From Ectopseudomonas oleovorans (GTDB lineage Bacteria > Pseudomonadota > Gammaproteobacteria > Pseudomonadales > Pseudomonadaceae), in assembly GCF_003052605.1 (NCBI RefSeq), contig NZ_QASO01000130.1:124001-188000 (forward strand): 64,000 nucleotides of DNA, given 5' to 3'. Within the stretch, counting starts at the first letter, position 1; every line of letters starts with the position of its first letter. Under the pieces are notes generated by a model, which worked only from the letters and a program-made list of their open reading frames with translations, was not told the origin of the DNA and did no database searches. This document shows, piece after piece, positions 36,987 through 45,893 of this stretch. A program made the position numbers and the translations under genes.

Positions 36987-38222
36987 TCATTCGAAGGTAG
37001 TGGTAGGTCCGTACAGCCGCTCGATACGCGCCCAGGCGTCGACCACGGCTTGCAATGACTGCAGATAGCGCGTGCGTGCATCTATCAGCGCACGCTGTGC
37101 GTCGAGCACGTCGAGGAACGCGAAGCGGCCAAGACTGAAACCACGTGTGGCCGCTTCCACGGTTCGCTGTCCTGCCGGCAGTATCCGGTTGCGTATTTCC
37201 TCGACGTCTGCACGTGCGGTACGCCAGTCGCGAAGGGCCTGCTGGATCTCCGCACGAACGCGCAGCTCTGCCGCATTACGAAGATCACGCGCCTGCTCCG
37301 CCCGCCGTGCGGCCGCCAGAACATTGCCTTGGTTACGATCGAATAAAGGCAGCGGAACAGAGAGGCCGACGAGGTTGACGCGCTCACGCTCGATTTCGTC
37401 GTACTGGCTACCGATACTGACGCTTATGTCCGGGTAGCGCTGGCTTCGCTGAAGCCCCAGCTCGGCTTCACTCAAGGCCACTTGGCGCAGAGCCCTACGC
37501 ATATCGGCACTCTCACGCACGCGCGCCAATAATGCAGATTCGCTAGGCACATCTGGCAGGTGTTCGAAACTGCCCAGCAAACTGCCAAACTCCGGTGCGT
37601 CGGTCCCGAGTAGGCGCGCTAGCATCTGGCGAGCGTTATCCCATTCCTGTCGCGCTCGCCGCAGGTCCAGTTGTACGGTCGCCAGCTGCATGTCGGCACG
37701 CGTCGCCTCTACTGGCGAAACTTTTCCGGCATCGACCTGTGCGTCGGCGACCTTAGCAGCCCGCTCGGCCAATGACAGAGAGGCCTCGGCCAGTTGCATG
37801 CCCTCCTGGGCACGCAAGGCGGCGAAGAAAGCCTGGATCACATCTGCACGTAATCCTTGGCGTCGAAGGTCGAGATCGGCATCCACCATCGAGCGATTAG
37901 CATCCGCCACGCCGATTCGAGCGCCGCGCTTGCCGCCCAACTCGATCGACTGGGTGATTGTAATTGAGCGGGTCTGGCGATCGGACTGAGTGTCTTCCAC
38001 CTCGAATCCTAATTCCGGATTTGGAATGGCCCCAGCCTGGCGGCGCAGCCCGCTCGCGATACCTATCTCTGCCCGCGCGGCGGAGAATTCTGGGTTGCGT
38101 TCATACGCAAGGGACACGGCTCGCTCCAGTGTCAGACCTTCTTGCGCGCCCACCTCAAGCGACATCAGTGCCAGCCCAAGCAGGCCGCTGGCAAGCAGAT
38201 ACAAGCGTTTCTTTTGGTACAT
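36987..38222 (-). CDS. czcC: Outer-membrane efflux channel, CzcC family
   Basis: About 411 residues. Signal peptide followed by two TolC-like repeats (LTLERAVSLAYERNPEFSAARAEI; IPNPELGFEVED; later LPLFDRNQGNVLAAARRAEQA and SLGRFAFLDVLDAQRALIDARTRYL). ATG 38222 is preferred; a GTG nine bases upstream (38231) is the alternative. First gene of czcCBA. The CzcR-type palindrome at 38355-38370 lies about 130 bp upstream, shared with the divergent OprD gene. Confidence 0.93.
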   Translation of the reverse strand: MYQKKRLYLLASGLLGLALMSLEVGAQEGLTLERAVSLAYERNPEFSAARAEIGIASGLRRQAGAIPNPELGFEVEDTQSDRQTRSITITQSIELGGKRGARIGVADANRSMVDADLDLRRQGLRADVIQAFFAALRAQEGMQLAEASLSLAERAAKVADAQVDAGKVSPVEATRADMQLATVQLDLRRARQEWDNARQMLARLLGTDAPEFGSLLGSFEHLPDVPSESALLARVRESADMRRALRQVALSEAELGLQRSQRYPDISVSIGSQYDEIERERVNLVGLSVPLPLFDRNQGNVLAAARRAEQARDLRNAAELRVRAEIQQALRDWRTARADVEEIRNRILPAGQRTVEAATRGFSLGRFAFLDVLDAQRALIDARTRYLQSLQAVVDAWARIERLYGPTTTFE

Positions 38223-38354
38223 ACGCAACACTGCCGGGCAGTGCCCCCTTTATTGTCGATCGCGTTTCTCCAGCCGCGCTAAACCGGCCAGATAGCTGAT
38301 GGGTAAACGGCGGTGACTTTATATAAGGGCGGATATCGGCCGGGTGACTACGAC

Positions 38355-38370
38355 ATTACAAATTTGTAAT
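38355..38370. promoter_or_regulatory. Perfect 16-bp palindrome ATTACAAATTTGTAAT between czcC and oprD
   Basis: A perfect palindrome at about equal distance from czcC (133 bp) and the OprD-like gene (158 bp). Near copies lie before czcRS (39981) and before the small gene at 42767 (42681), all in the metal island. Consistent with a CzcR/CopR response-regulator site; OprD repression together with czc induction is known for CzcR in Pseudomonas aeruginosa. Confidence 0.75.
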
Positions 38371-38527
38371 CCAAGGAATATCTGCGATTGCACCGCTCAA
38401 GATTACGAGATCGTCATTTACCGCTAATCCTGCGGTCATTTACAGGGGAAGATCATCGCCCGGCACTCGAACAAAAAGGCGAAGGCGTCATTCGAGCGCT
38501 GACATGCCGTATATCAGGAGCATCATC

Positions 38528-39849
38528 ATGAGCAAAAAGGCCGCCCTTTCACTGACAGCTCTTTCATTGGCACTGGGCGGCGCCTCGGTCTTTGCCCAGT
38601 CGGAAACAGCAGCGGAGGGCTTCATCGAAGGCAGCACGCTATCGCTGATCAATCGAAACTTTTATTTCAATCGAGATTTCCGCGACGGTGAGAACGCAAC
38701 CGGCAATGGCTACTCTGAGGAATGGGCTCACGGGCTGATGGCCTTCTTCGAGTCCGGATATACCCAAGGCTCGGTGGGGATCGGCGTCGACGCCTTCGCC
38801 ATGCTCGGCCTCAAGCTCGATTCTGGATCAGGACGTTCCGGTGCTGGCGGAACCGTCGATCTTCTCCCCTACAATAGCGCCGGCGATGCCGAGGATGACT
38901 TTTCTCGAGTAGGGGGGCCGTGAAAGCACGGTTCTTGGGCACCGAGATCAAGGCAGGCGATGTATTTCCCGCTACTCCTGTCGTGCACTTTGGTGACGCA
39001 CGGCTGCTGCCGGAGTCTTTCAAGGGTGTCACCGTTGTGAACAACTCGCTGGACGACCTCACCCTCCAGGGCGGCCGCCTGCACGCGATGAGCCAGCCCA
39101 ATACCAGCAACACGAACGATGACTTCGTCACGTTTTATGGCGGCGGCGTCGACTCGCCTTGGCTCGGCTACGCAGGCGGCGACTATAGCGTGAACGAAAA
39201 CCTCAGTCTTAGCCTGTATACCAGCCGGCTGAAGGATGCCTGGGATCAACATTATTTCGGTGTCTCGGCCACCTATCCACTTTCCGATGCCGTCGTGCTG
39301 CTGGGCAGCTTCAACTACTACAAGGCAACCGACGAAGGTCGGAAATTGCTGGGCGAGTTTAACAACAGCATCTGGAGTTCCAGTCTGGGTGTCGCCTTCG
39401 GCGCGCACACCGTCACGGCGTCGTATCAGCGAAACAACGGTAACAACGACTTTGACTACTTGCGCCAAGCGGACTCGATCTACCTGAATAACTCCATCCA
39501 GTACAGTGATTTCAACTCACCTAAAGAGCAGTCCTGGATGCTGCGTTATGACCTGAACATGGCGGGTTACGGCATACCTGGGCTTACGTTCATGACTCGC
39601 TACGCCCGCGGCTGGGGCGCCGATTACAGCAACGCAAATGAGGTATATATGCGCCAAGACGATAACGGCGCGCCTCTGTCCGGACAGAAGCGCTGGGAAC
39701 GCGACGTCGAAGCACGCTACGTTGTACAGACAGGCTCGTTCAAGGACCTCTCTCTGCGGGTGCGCCAGGCTACAACACGGGCGACTGCTTTCGAGTCCGA
39801 CCTCAATGAGGTTCGATTCATCGCCGAGTACCCGCTCTCGATCCTGTGA
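38528..39849 (+). pseudogene. OprD-family porin with a frameshift in a G run
   Basis: AGGAG 7 nt before ATG 38528, signal peptide ending SVFAQ, then OprD features ([35 protein letters not shown]). After DDFSRVGGP the frame hits TGA at 38921. The next frame continues directly with [23 protein letters not shown] to a normal end at 39849 (aromatic-poor RFIAEYPLSIL). One extra G in the GGGGGG run (38911-38916) would restore VGGAVKARF. Total length about 440 residues fits OprD. Either a real null mutation, a phase-variable tract, or a sequencing error. Confidence 0.88.
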
Positions 39850-39908
39850 AGCACTACGAGCAACACCACATCTTCTTTTTGTGCTCCCTTGGTTTGAAGA
39901 TGTGTTTC

Positions 39909-39934
39909 AGGCGCCCGTAGGGCGCCTTTTTTTG
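39909..39934 (+). terminator. Rho-independent terminator after the OprD-like gene
   Basis: AGGCGCCCGTAGGGCGCCT stem followed by a run of seven T. Confidence 0.9.
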
Positions 39935-39980
39935 CTTAAGTGCACCTCCTTGCGCTGCGGGCCAACCAAATGACAGGTAG

Positions 39981-39996
39981 ATTACAAATTTGCAAG
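39981..39996. promoter_or_regulatory. CzcR-type box upstream of czcRS
   Basis: ATTACAAATTTGCAAG, 14 of 16 identical to the box at 38355. About 100 bp upstream of the MerR-type promoter of czcR, so autoregulation is plausible. Confidence 0.65.
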
Positions 39997-40095
39997 ACAG
40001 CCCCGCAGGACTTTTACCGCGTTAAAGTGCTTCCCGCTTCCCTGTGCAGGTCATTTCGCCTCTGCCTTTCACCCTAGAGCCAAGCCTCTTTCGTC

Positions 40096-40126
40096 TTGAC
40101 CCTATAGTTACTACATGGATTATTTT
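40096..40126 (+). promoter_or_regulatory. CadR/PbrR-type (MerR) promoter upstream of czcR
   Basis: -35 TTGACC (40096-40101), dyad ACCCTATAGTTACTACATGG in the spacer, and -10 TATTTT after 19 bp. The long spacer is the hallmark of MerR-family promoters. The dyad is nearly the same as those at 45378-45398 and 45897-45917, next to the MerR gene at 45449. The czcR ATG lies 45 bp downstream. Confidence 0.78.
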
Positions 40127-40170
40127 TGGTTCCGCTTACCACGCACCTCCTTGCCGAGTTACCTGAAAAC

Positions 40171-40845
40171 ATGCGCATTCTGGTTGTAGAAGACGAGATC
40201 AAAGCTGCGGAATATCTGCAGCAGGGTCTTATCGAATGTGGGTACATCGTCGATTGCGTAAGTGATGGGCTAGATGGATTTCACCTGGCACTGCAGAACG
40301 ACTATGACATCGTGCTACTAGATGTGAATCTGCCAACCATGGATGGGTGGGAGGTGCTCGAACTCATCAGGCGGCGTAAGCAGACACGCGTCATCATGCT
40401 GACCGCCAATGGTCGCTTAGAGCAAAAAGTCCGCGGTTTGGAACTGGGCGCCGACGACTACCTGGTCAAGCCGTTCCAGTTCCCCGAGCTGCTCGCTCGT
40501 ATCCGGACACTGTTGCGGCGAGGCGAGGCAGTCGCACTTCCAAGCAACCTGCGTGTAGCCGACCTCGAACTGGACCCTGGCCGGCATCGGGCCTACCGGA
40601 GTGGTCAGCGTATTGATCTCACCAGCAAAGAATTTGCGTTACTGCACCTGCTCATGCGCCGGACTGGCGAGGTGCTGACGCGCACCGAAATTACCGCCTT
40701 GGTCTGGGACATTAACTTCGACTGCGATACCAACGTGGTGGATGTCGCAATTCGTCGCTTGCGGATGAAGGTGGACGAACCCTTTGGCGATCGCCTGATA
40801 CACACCATTCGCGGTGTCGGGTACGTGCTGGAGGCGCGGCCTTGA
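40171..40845 (+). CDS. czcR: Heavy-metal response regulator, CzcR/CopR/IrlR group
   Basis: 224 residues from ATG 40171 (MRILVVEDE). Receiver with acidic pair ED, phosphoacceptor in DIVLLDVNLPTMDGWEVL (Asp51), Thr in MLTANG and Lys in YLVKPF; C-terminal OmpR winged helix (IDLTSKEFALLHLLMRR, NVVDVAIRRLRMKVD, IRGVGYVLE). Overlaps the kinase gene (TTGA). Likely binds the ATTACAAATTTGTAAT-type boxes in this island and induces czcCBA. Its own promoter appears to be under a MerR regulator as well. Confidence 0.94.
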   Translation: MRILVVEDEIKAAEYLQQGLIECGYIVDCVSDGLDGFHLALQNDYDIVLLDVNLPTMDGWEVLELIRRRKQTRVIMLTANGRLEQKVRGLELGADDYLVKPFQFPELLARIRTLLRRGEAVALPSNLRVADLELDPGRHRAYRSGQRIDLTSKEFALLHLLMRRTGEVLTRTEITALVWDINFDCDTNVVDVAIRRLRMKVDEPFGDRLIHTIRGVGYVLEARP

Positions 40846-42215
40846 AGCCACTCAGCCTCGCATCGCGTCTCGCGCTTCAAATCACACTGACCGGCGCCGC
40901 TTTGGTCGCGCTACTGATTGCACTGAGCTACTGGGTACTTGTGCGCCAACTGGAACTGCGCGCCCAGGAGGAGGTGACGGCCAAGCTCTCGCAGATCGAT
41001 CATGGACTTCTAGAAGACACCAAAGCCCGTATGGGTCGTTCCTGGCAACACGCACTGAGCGATACGGTACTCGGCCATGACAACCTTTCGATTACGGTCA
41101 TCGGCGATACGGCGCAATCAGCCATTTTCAATATCGGCCGGTTCGCCCATGCGCCGCAGCAGCTGGATCTCGTGAGCAGGGACGGCGACTATCTTGGCTG
41201 GACAACGAAGGATGGCGTGCAGATGCTAACCGGGCGCAAGCAAATCCAGGTCCCGGGACTGGCTCCAATGACGCTTTTGCTTTCGCAAGATCGCAGTGCC
41301 GATCAACGGCTGGTGGCTGCATTCCTGCGCTCGGCCTTAGTGATCGTGCCGATGCTACTGATATTGATCGGATTGGCTGGATGGCTAATCGCCCAAAATG
41401 GTTTGCGACCGCTGCGCAAGTTCCGGGTCTTGGCGACTAAGGTATCGACACAGGACCTATCACCCCGAATCCGCAGCGATCGGCTCCCACAAGAACTCCA
41501 GGCATTAGCGCACAGCCTCAACGTAATGCTTCATCGACTCGATGACGGAGTTCAGCAACTGTCACAGTTCTCGGACGATGTGGCCCATGAATTGAAAACT
41601 CCGCTGAACAACCTAATAGGCAAGGCGCAAGTGACTTTGGTACGTGAGCGAAGCAAAGAGCAGTATCGTGAAGTACTCGAATCATCCGTTGAAGAACTGG
41701 AACGTATGGATCGAATCGTGTCAGACATGCTGTTTCTCGCCCAGGCCAGCCACGCCAGCCCAGCACTGAAACTCGAACAACTATCCCTGGGAAGTGAGGC
41801 GAATCGCGTCTGTGAATACCTCGAAGTCCTCGCCGAAGAAGCCGGAGTCGCAACGACGGTAACGGGCGATGCCATAGTTCTAGGAAATCGGCTTATGGTC
41901 CAACGGGCCATTTCCAACCTGCTATCCAACGCGTTGCGGCATTCGAATACTGGCAGCACGGTCGAAATTAAGATACTTGAGAAGGACATAGACATCGTCT
42001 CGCTGGCTGTCACCAATCATGGCGCGACTATCGAATCGGATCATCTCCCGCACCTGTTCGACCGCTTTTACCGCGTTAACGGCATACAACCTCGTGGGGC
42101 AGGATTGGGGCTAGCTATTGTCCGTTCAGTGATGAACCTCCACAAAGGCCACGTGGCCGTCGCCAGCAAAGACGGTCGGACCACGTTCGAACTCACCTTT
42201 CCTCGGCATGCCTGA
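40842..42215 (+). CDS. czcS: Heavy-metal sensor histidine kinase, CzcS group
   Basis: 457 residues starting with TTG 40842 inside the czcR stop. TM1 at residues about 10-35, periplasmic sensor of about 130 residues, TM2 about 165-185, HAMP, then the H-box FSDDVAHELKTPLNNLIG (phosphoaccepting His), N-box AISNLLSNALRHS and G-boxes LFDRFYRVNG and GAGLGLAIVRSVM. Senses periplasmic Zn/Cd/Co, by family. Cognate to the upstream regulator. Confidence 0.94.
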   Translation: MKPLSLASRLALQITLTGAALVALLIALSYWVLVRQLELRAQEEVTAKLSQIDHGLLEDTKARMGRSWQHALSDTVLGHDNLSITVIGDTAQSAIFNIGRFAHAPQQLDLVSRDGDYLGWTTKDGVQMLTGRKQIQVPGLAPMTLLLSQDRSADQRLVAAFLRSALVIVPMLLILIGLAGWLIAQNGLRPLRKFRVLATKVSTQDLSPRIRSDRLPQELQALAHSLNVMLHRLDDGVQQLSQFSDDVAHELKTPLNNLIGKAQVTLVRERSKEQYREVLESSVEELERMDRIVSDMLFLAQASHASPALKLEQLSLGSEANRVCEYLEVLAEEAGVATTVTGDAIVLGNRLMVQRAISNLLSNALRHSNTGSTVEIKILEKDIDIVSLAVTNHGATIESDHLPHLFDRFYRVNGIQPRGAGLGLAIVRSVMNLHKGHVAVASKDGRTTFELTFPRHA

Positions 42216-42766
42216 TTGAAAGTGACACGGCTAGGGAGACGGCTTATGAGAGCATCAAACTATGGAGAAGAGTAATCATTTGAGCGTGCACGTTGGTCGG
42301 GTACCCACTCCCGCGAGCCCAACGCCATTCGTTTAAGCATGCCTCCCGGTGAAAATTCCGCAGGGCTCAACTTACACCCATCATGTTTTGCCGGGTGATT
42401 GCACAGTTCCTATGGTATTTGTTTATCTCTGGTCGCTATCGTTTCGTTGCCGACCGGCATACCGTCGATAAACAGCCTATAGATGGCATGCCAGTTGGGC
42501 CAAAAGCACGATCATGTCCAATGGACCGGAAGTTGGCGATCCATACCGCTAATGTCACCGGTATGGCCAAGGGTGAATGTGAGCGAGACCGTCACCGCCT
42601 GCAGCCCGGTCGAAGCGCGGGTGGCCTACAATAACGATGAGCTTTAAAACAAACCACGATCAGCGGAAACCGGACAATCAATTACAACTTTGTAATGTTG
42701 ATAACATCTCTTGGTAAGGATTGGCCCTTTAATATAAAGGCATCAACTAACCAACAGGTATGACAA
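42216..42766. other. Gene-free 550-bp interval with one regulatory palindrome
   Basis: No convincing frame, RNA gene or IS end is visible between the czcS stop and the small gene at 42767, apart from the CzcR-type box at 42681-42696. Likely degenerate DNA plus the promoter of the next gene. Confidence 0.55.
42681..42696. promoter_or_regulatory. CzcR-type box upstream of the 105-residue secreted protein
   Basis: ATTACAACTTTGTAAT, 15 of 16 identical to the perfect palindrome at 38355. About 70 bp before the ATG at 42767, a typical activator distance. Confidence 0.7.
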
Positions 42767-43084
42767 ATGAGCAGCACGGCTAAAGTAATTCTACCGTTCA
42801 TTCTAACCATTGCTTCCTCGCTTGCAATGGCTGAAAGCGGGAGCGAACGAACAATGCAGCGGCTTGACAATGCGCCGGCAAAAAAGCCCACACTGAAAAT
42901 GCTTGTTAAAGAAGGTGAAGTGCTGAGCATAGCTCCCGCAGGGATGACAGGTACGACCGGAATGATTCAAAACTATAGGACTAACGACAGGGTTCAAACG
43001 TATGAGATGAGGGTAAAAACTCCTGACGGAAAAATCCATACGGTATATTTTCTGAGCGCCCCGGTTGGTGTAAACAACGGTTAA
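42767..43084 (+). CDS. Small secreted protein of the metal island, possibly PtrA-related
   Basis: 105 residues with signal peptide (MSSTAKVILPFILTIASSLAMA) and mature start ESGSERTMQRLDNAPAKKP, followed by a small beta-type region (MRVKTPDGKIHTVYFLSAPVG). The mature N-terminus resembles that of the protein at 31997 (polar residue, R, S/T, M pattern). Both lie behind similar palindromes, so they may be coregulated periplasmic metal-response proteins. No certain family. Confidence 0.7.
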   Translation: MSSTAKVILPFILTIASSLAMAESGSERTMQRLDNAPAKKPTLKMLVKEGEVLSIAPAGMTGTTGMIQNYRTNDRVQTYEMRVKTPDGKIHTVYFLSAPVGVNNG

Positions 43085-43216
43085 CAGGCCAGTAAGTCCC
43101 AACGTCAATCATTTAATATATGCATCCTCGCTAATGCCGGCGAGAATGCCGCAATGAATCGCCCCTAGTTTCGTAGACACCTCCAGGCCTCATAATACGG
43201 CCCACTAGGAGGAGTC

Positions 43217-43495
43217 ATGAGCAACCCGCGTTATCCCGAAGAATTAAAAATCGAAGCAGTCAAACAGGTGACCGAACGAGGTCTGCCAGTGGCGGAGGTA
43301 GCTGCTCGTTTGGGCATGTCGACCCACAGCCTGTATGCCTGGGTTAAACGCTACAGCAAGCCCCAAGAGCAGCGCGCGCAAGAGGACGATCAGCAAGCTG
43401 AGCTGCGTCGTCTTCGTGCCGAACTCAAGCGCGTGACCGAAGAGCGAGACATCCTAAAAAAGGCCGCCGCATACTTTGCCAAGGAGTGCGGCTGA
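43217..43495 (+). CDS. IS3-family OrfA (DNA-binding)
   Basis: 92 residues: HTH (YPEELKIEAVKQVTERG, VAEVAARLGMSTHSLYAWVKRY) and a leucine-zipper-like C-terminus (AELRRLRAELKRVTEERDILKKAAAYFA). Preceded by AGGAGG 5-6 nt before ATG 43217. Fused to OrfB by frameshifting at AAAAAAG in active elements. Confidence 0.93.
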   Translation: MSNPRYPEELKIEAVKQVTERGLPVAEVAARLGMSTHSLYAWVKRYSKPQEQRAQEDDQQAELRRLRAELKRVTEERDILKKAAAYFAKECG

Positions 43496-44362
43496 AGTAC
43501 GCCTTCATCAACCAGCTATCCGCTGACTATTCGGTTCGCCGCCTGTGCCTGACGCTGAAAGTACATGCCAGTGGTTACTACGCGTGGCTGGCTGAACCGA
43601 AGTCGGCACGAGCCAAGGATGATCAACGCCTGCTTGGACTGATCAAGCACGCGTGGCTAGAGAGCGGCCGAGTGTACGGCTACCGCAAAATCCACGACGA
43701 CCTGCGTGAGCTTGGAGAAGCATGCGGCAAGCATCGTGTTGCTCGACTGATGCGCTTGGAAGGGCTGCGCTCACAGACATGGTATCGTCGCCGACCGGGC
43801 CGCTATGGTGGTAAGCCTCCAGCGGCTTCACCGAATCATCTGGAGCGCCGATTCAATGTCACCGAACCCAACAAGGTCTGGGTCACGGACATCACCTACA
43901 TCCGCACCTATGAGGGCTGGTTGTATTTGGCGGTGGTGCTCGATCTGTTCTCGCGGCAGGTAATCGGTTGGTCAATGAAACCGCAGATGACCAGCGACCT
44001 GGCTATTGATGCGTTGCTGATGGCAGTTTGGCGGCGTAAGCCAAAGCAGGAAGTGATGATTCACTCAGATCAGGGGAGCCAGCAGCGGCGACTGGCAGAG
44101 CTTCCTGAAAGCCAACAACTTGCTTGGCAGCATGAGTCGGCGCGGCAATTGCCATGACAACGCAGTAGCGGAAAGCTTTTTCCAGCTGCTGAAGCGGGAA
44201 CGGATCAGGCGAAAAATCTATAGCACCAGGCAGGACGCACGCGCTGATGTGTTCGACTACATCGAGATGTTTTACAACCCAAAACGCCGACACGGTTTCA
44301 ACAACCAGCTGTCACCGGTAGAGTTTGAGAAGCGACATTTACTGAGCCTGGAAAGTGTCTAA
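43486..44362 (+). pseudogene. IS3-family OrfB transposase, frameshifted
   Basis: DDE transposase: HTH_21 region (YGYRKIHDDLRELGEACGKHRVARLM), first Asp in NKVWVTDITYI, second in MIHSDQGSQ, and Glu in DNAVAESFFQLLKRE. Between the last two, after HSDQGSQ, the reading frame shifts (QRRLAELPESQQ stops at 44155) while the next frame continues with SGDWQSFLKANN-like codons into GSMSRRGNCHDNAVAESFF. A few bases were lost near 44083-44090, so the element is probably immobile. Confidence 0.88.
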
Positions 44363-44487
44363 GAAATCCGGGGCGATTCAATGGTGGTGCCACTCCTGGT
44401 GGCCGGCACGGCCATGAAAGATGCCGATGCCGGGCCCTATCCAGGCCTGGCCTGCCCAGCGTACGGTATCCGTTGAGAGCGAGCCTT

Positions 44488-44997
44488 TCATTCGTTGACT
44501 CGGCCGGCTTCCGCATTTGGGCTTAGCAAACTGCTCAGGATCAACATGGCGGCGCCACCGACGATAGCAATATCCGCCAGGTTAAACGCAGGCCAATGCC
44601 AGGACAGCCAGTAAAAATCCAGGTAGTCGATTACATGGCCTCGAAATGCGCGATCAATCAGATTCCCAACTGCCCCGCCCAAGATAAGGCTATAGCCTAG
44701 GGCTTCGCTTTTGGCTCTGCGTTTACGCAATATCAGAGCCAGCACGATCGAAACGACCAAAGCTATGACAATGAAGAAGTAACGCTGCCAACCACCCGCG
44801 TCAGCCAGGAAGCTGAACGCTGCACCGGTATTCCAGAAGTGAACCAGGTTGAAGAACGGGGTGAGAGGAATCACGGTGCCGACCGGGAGCGAACCCGTAA
44901 TTGCGCTTTTCAACGCTAGGTCGGCCGAGGCAATGGCTAGCGATAGCATCCACCAGAACCCAGGAGCAACAAGAGGTGATCTAGGAGACGACCTCAT
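44488..44997 (-). CDS. lspA: LspA-like signal peptidase II of a metal-resistance module
   Basis: 169 residues from ATG 44997 (AAGGAG SD). Four membrane segments with aspartyl protease motifs: FNTGAAFSFL-type segment WNTGAAFSFLADAGG, LGGAVGNLIDRAFRGHVIDYLD (Asp) and FNLADIAIVGG (Asp). Extra lspA copies are typical of cadmium/lead (pbr/cad) operons. Its start overlaps the DUF3703 gene (ATGA), and both lie behind the MerR-type promoter at 45371-45401. Confidence 0.9.
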   Translation of the reverse strand: MRSSPRSPLVAPGFWWMLSLAIASADLALKSAITGSLPVGTVIPLTPFFNLVHFWNTGAAFSFLADAGGWQRYFFIVIALVVSIVLALILRKRRAKSEALGYSLILGGAVGNLIDRAFRGHVIDYLDFYWLSWHWPAFNLADIAIVGGAAMLILSSLLSPNAEAGRVNE

Positions 44998-45341
44998 TGC
45001 ATTTCTCCTTGAAGAAGTCGCTGCAGCTCCGGTGAAATAGGCATCGGCGCAAAAGCACTGACCCTGGCGCGCCCGCTGTTTCCGAGCGGCACCCAGATCT
45101 TCGAGAACAGCAGGGCCGCTATGATTCGCGGTACTTGGCTGAGCACCTCCCGAAAGTCGCGCAACTGCCAGCCAGCCCTTAGCATCAGCCAATGGCTCTG
45201 AGCATGAAGAATAGGCATTCGCTGGTTCAATATGTGGGCTCGCTCCAGCCAGGAGAAAGCCTCGGTTGGCGTCTGTTCTTTGAGTGCTTTCCTCGCTTGG
45301 TAGAAGGCCTCATCGATGGCAATGCTGAGAGCGGTATTCAT
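44994..45341 (-). CDS. DUF3703-family protein
   Basis: 115 residues, mostly helical (AIDEAFYQARKALKEQTPTEAFSWLERAHILNQ, HAQSHWLMLRAGWQLRDFREVLSQVPRII). Such proteins are regularly found beside LspA and CDF genes in MerR-controlled metal modules, with unknown function. First gene after the perfect MerR-type dyad; overlaps lspA by 4 nt. Confidence 0.85.
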   Translation of the reverse strand: MNTALSIAIDEAFYQARKALKEQTPTEAFSWLERAHILNQRMPILHAQSHWLMLRAGWQLRDFREVLSQVPRIIAALLFSKIWVPLGNSGRARVSAFAPMPISPELQRLLQGEMQ

Positions 45342-45370
45342 CTGGATCTCACTTACGCAGTAGATGCCCG

Positions 45371-45401
45371 AGTGAACACCCTATAGCTGCTATAGGGTCA
45401 A
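45371..45401 (-). promoter_or_regulatory. CadR/PbrR-type promoter of the DUF3703-lspA operon
   Basis: On the minus strand -35 TTGACC (45401-45396), then a perfect dyad CCCTATAGC-A-GCTATAGGG (within 45378-45398) in a 19-20 bp spacer. Located 37 bp upstream of the DUF3703 start, consistent with a MerR activator acting by DNA distortion. Confidence 0.88.
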
Positions 45402-45448
45402 GCGCTATGGGCGATTCAAGACGACGCAAAAATGACTTTATGTCGGAA

Positions 45449-45856
45449 TTACGAAAGAGGTTTGTCGCCCCCCAGCAGGCCCGAAAGTATCCCGCAGTCC
45501 AGACTTTGTCGTTCGTTATCGCAGCAACCTCGCAACGTCACCAGCTGGTTTTCGAGAGCATGTAAGGATGCGATCTGAGCCCTTACCTGTGCGATATGTC
45601 TATCAAGGAGCTCATTGACCGCAACGCAGGGTTGCTGCGGCTGTTCCTGATAGCTCTGCAAAACACCAATTTCTTCCAGTGACATGCCAAAAGAGCGGCA
45701 TCGGCGAATGAACAGCAGTTTGTCCGCATGGTCTGCTTTATAGGTTCGATAGCCATTGTCCTCGCGATTAGGCGGTGGAAGCAGTCCCTGACGTTCGTAA
45801 AAACGAATCGTCTGAATGTCCACTCCCGCCTGCTGTGCAAGTTGACCGATGCGCAT
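45449..45856 (-). CDS. cadR: Cd(II)/Pb(II)-responsive MerR-family regulator (CadR/PbrR)
   Basis: 135 residues. Winged HTH (MRIGQLAQQAGVDIQTIRFYERQGLLPPPNR), dimerisation helix, and metal-binding cysteines in QQPCVAVNELLD and GCCDNERQSLDCGIL, the CadR/PbrR pattern. It is divergent from the HMA-CDF transporter, with its presumed operator in between, and lies beside two further matching promoters. Whether Cd, Pb or Zn is the main inducer cannot be told. Confidence 0.9.
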   Translation of the reverse strand: MRIGQLAQQAGVDIQTIRFYERQGLLPPPNREDNGYRTYKADHADKLLFIRRCRSFGMSLEEIGVLQSYQEQPQQPCVAVNELLDRHIAQVRAQIASLHALENQLVTLRGCCDNERQSLDCGILSGLLGGDKPLS

Positions 45857-45893
45857 GGTCTGTCCCTTGGTAAAAAAGCCAGTATATCCAGGC

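Larger units (their letters stand above)
43155..44380 (+). mobile_element. IS3-family insertion sequence, about 1226 bp
   Basis: Imperfect inverted ends: TGAATCGCCCCTAGTTTCGT at 43155 and, inverted at the right, TGAATCGCCCCGGATTTCTT ending at 44380, both continuing into AGACAC and CCAGGC. Contains orfA and orfB with an A6G slippery site (43456-43462) for programmed -1 frameshifting. orfB carries an extra disruptive frameshift. Flanking duplication not clear. Confidence 0.9.
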
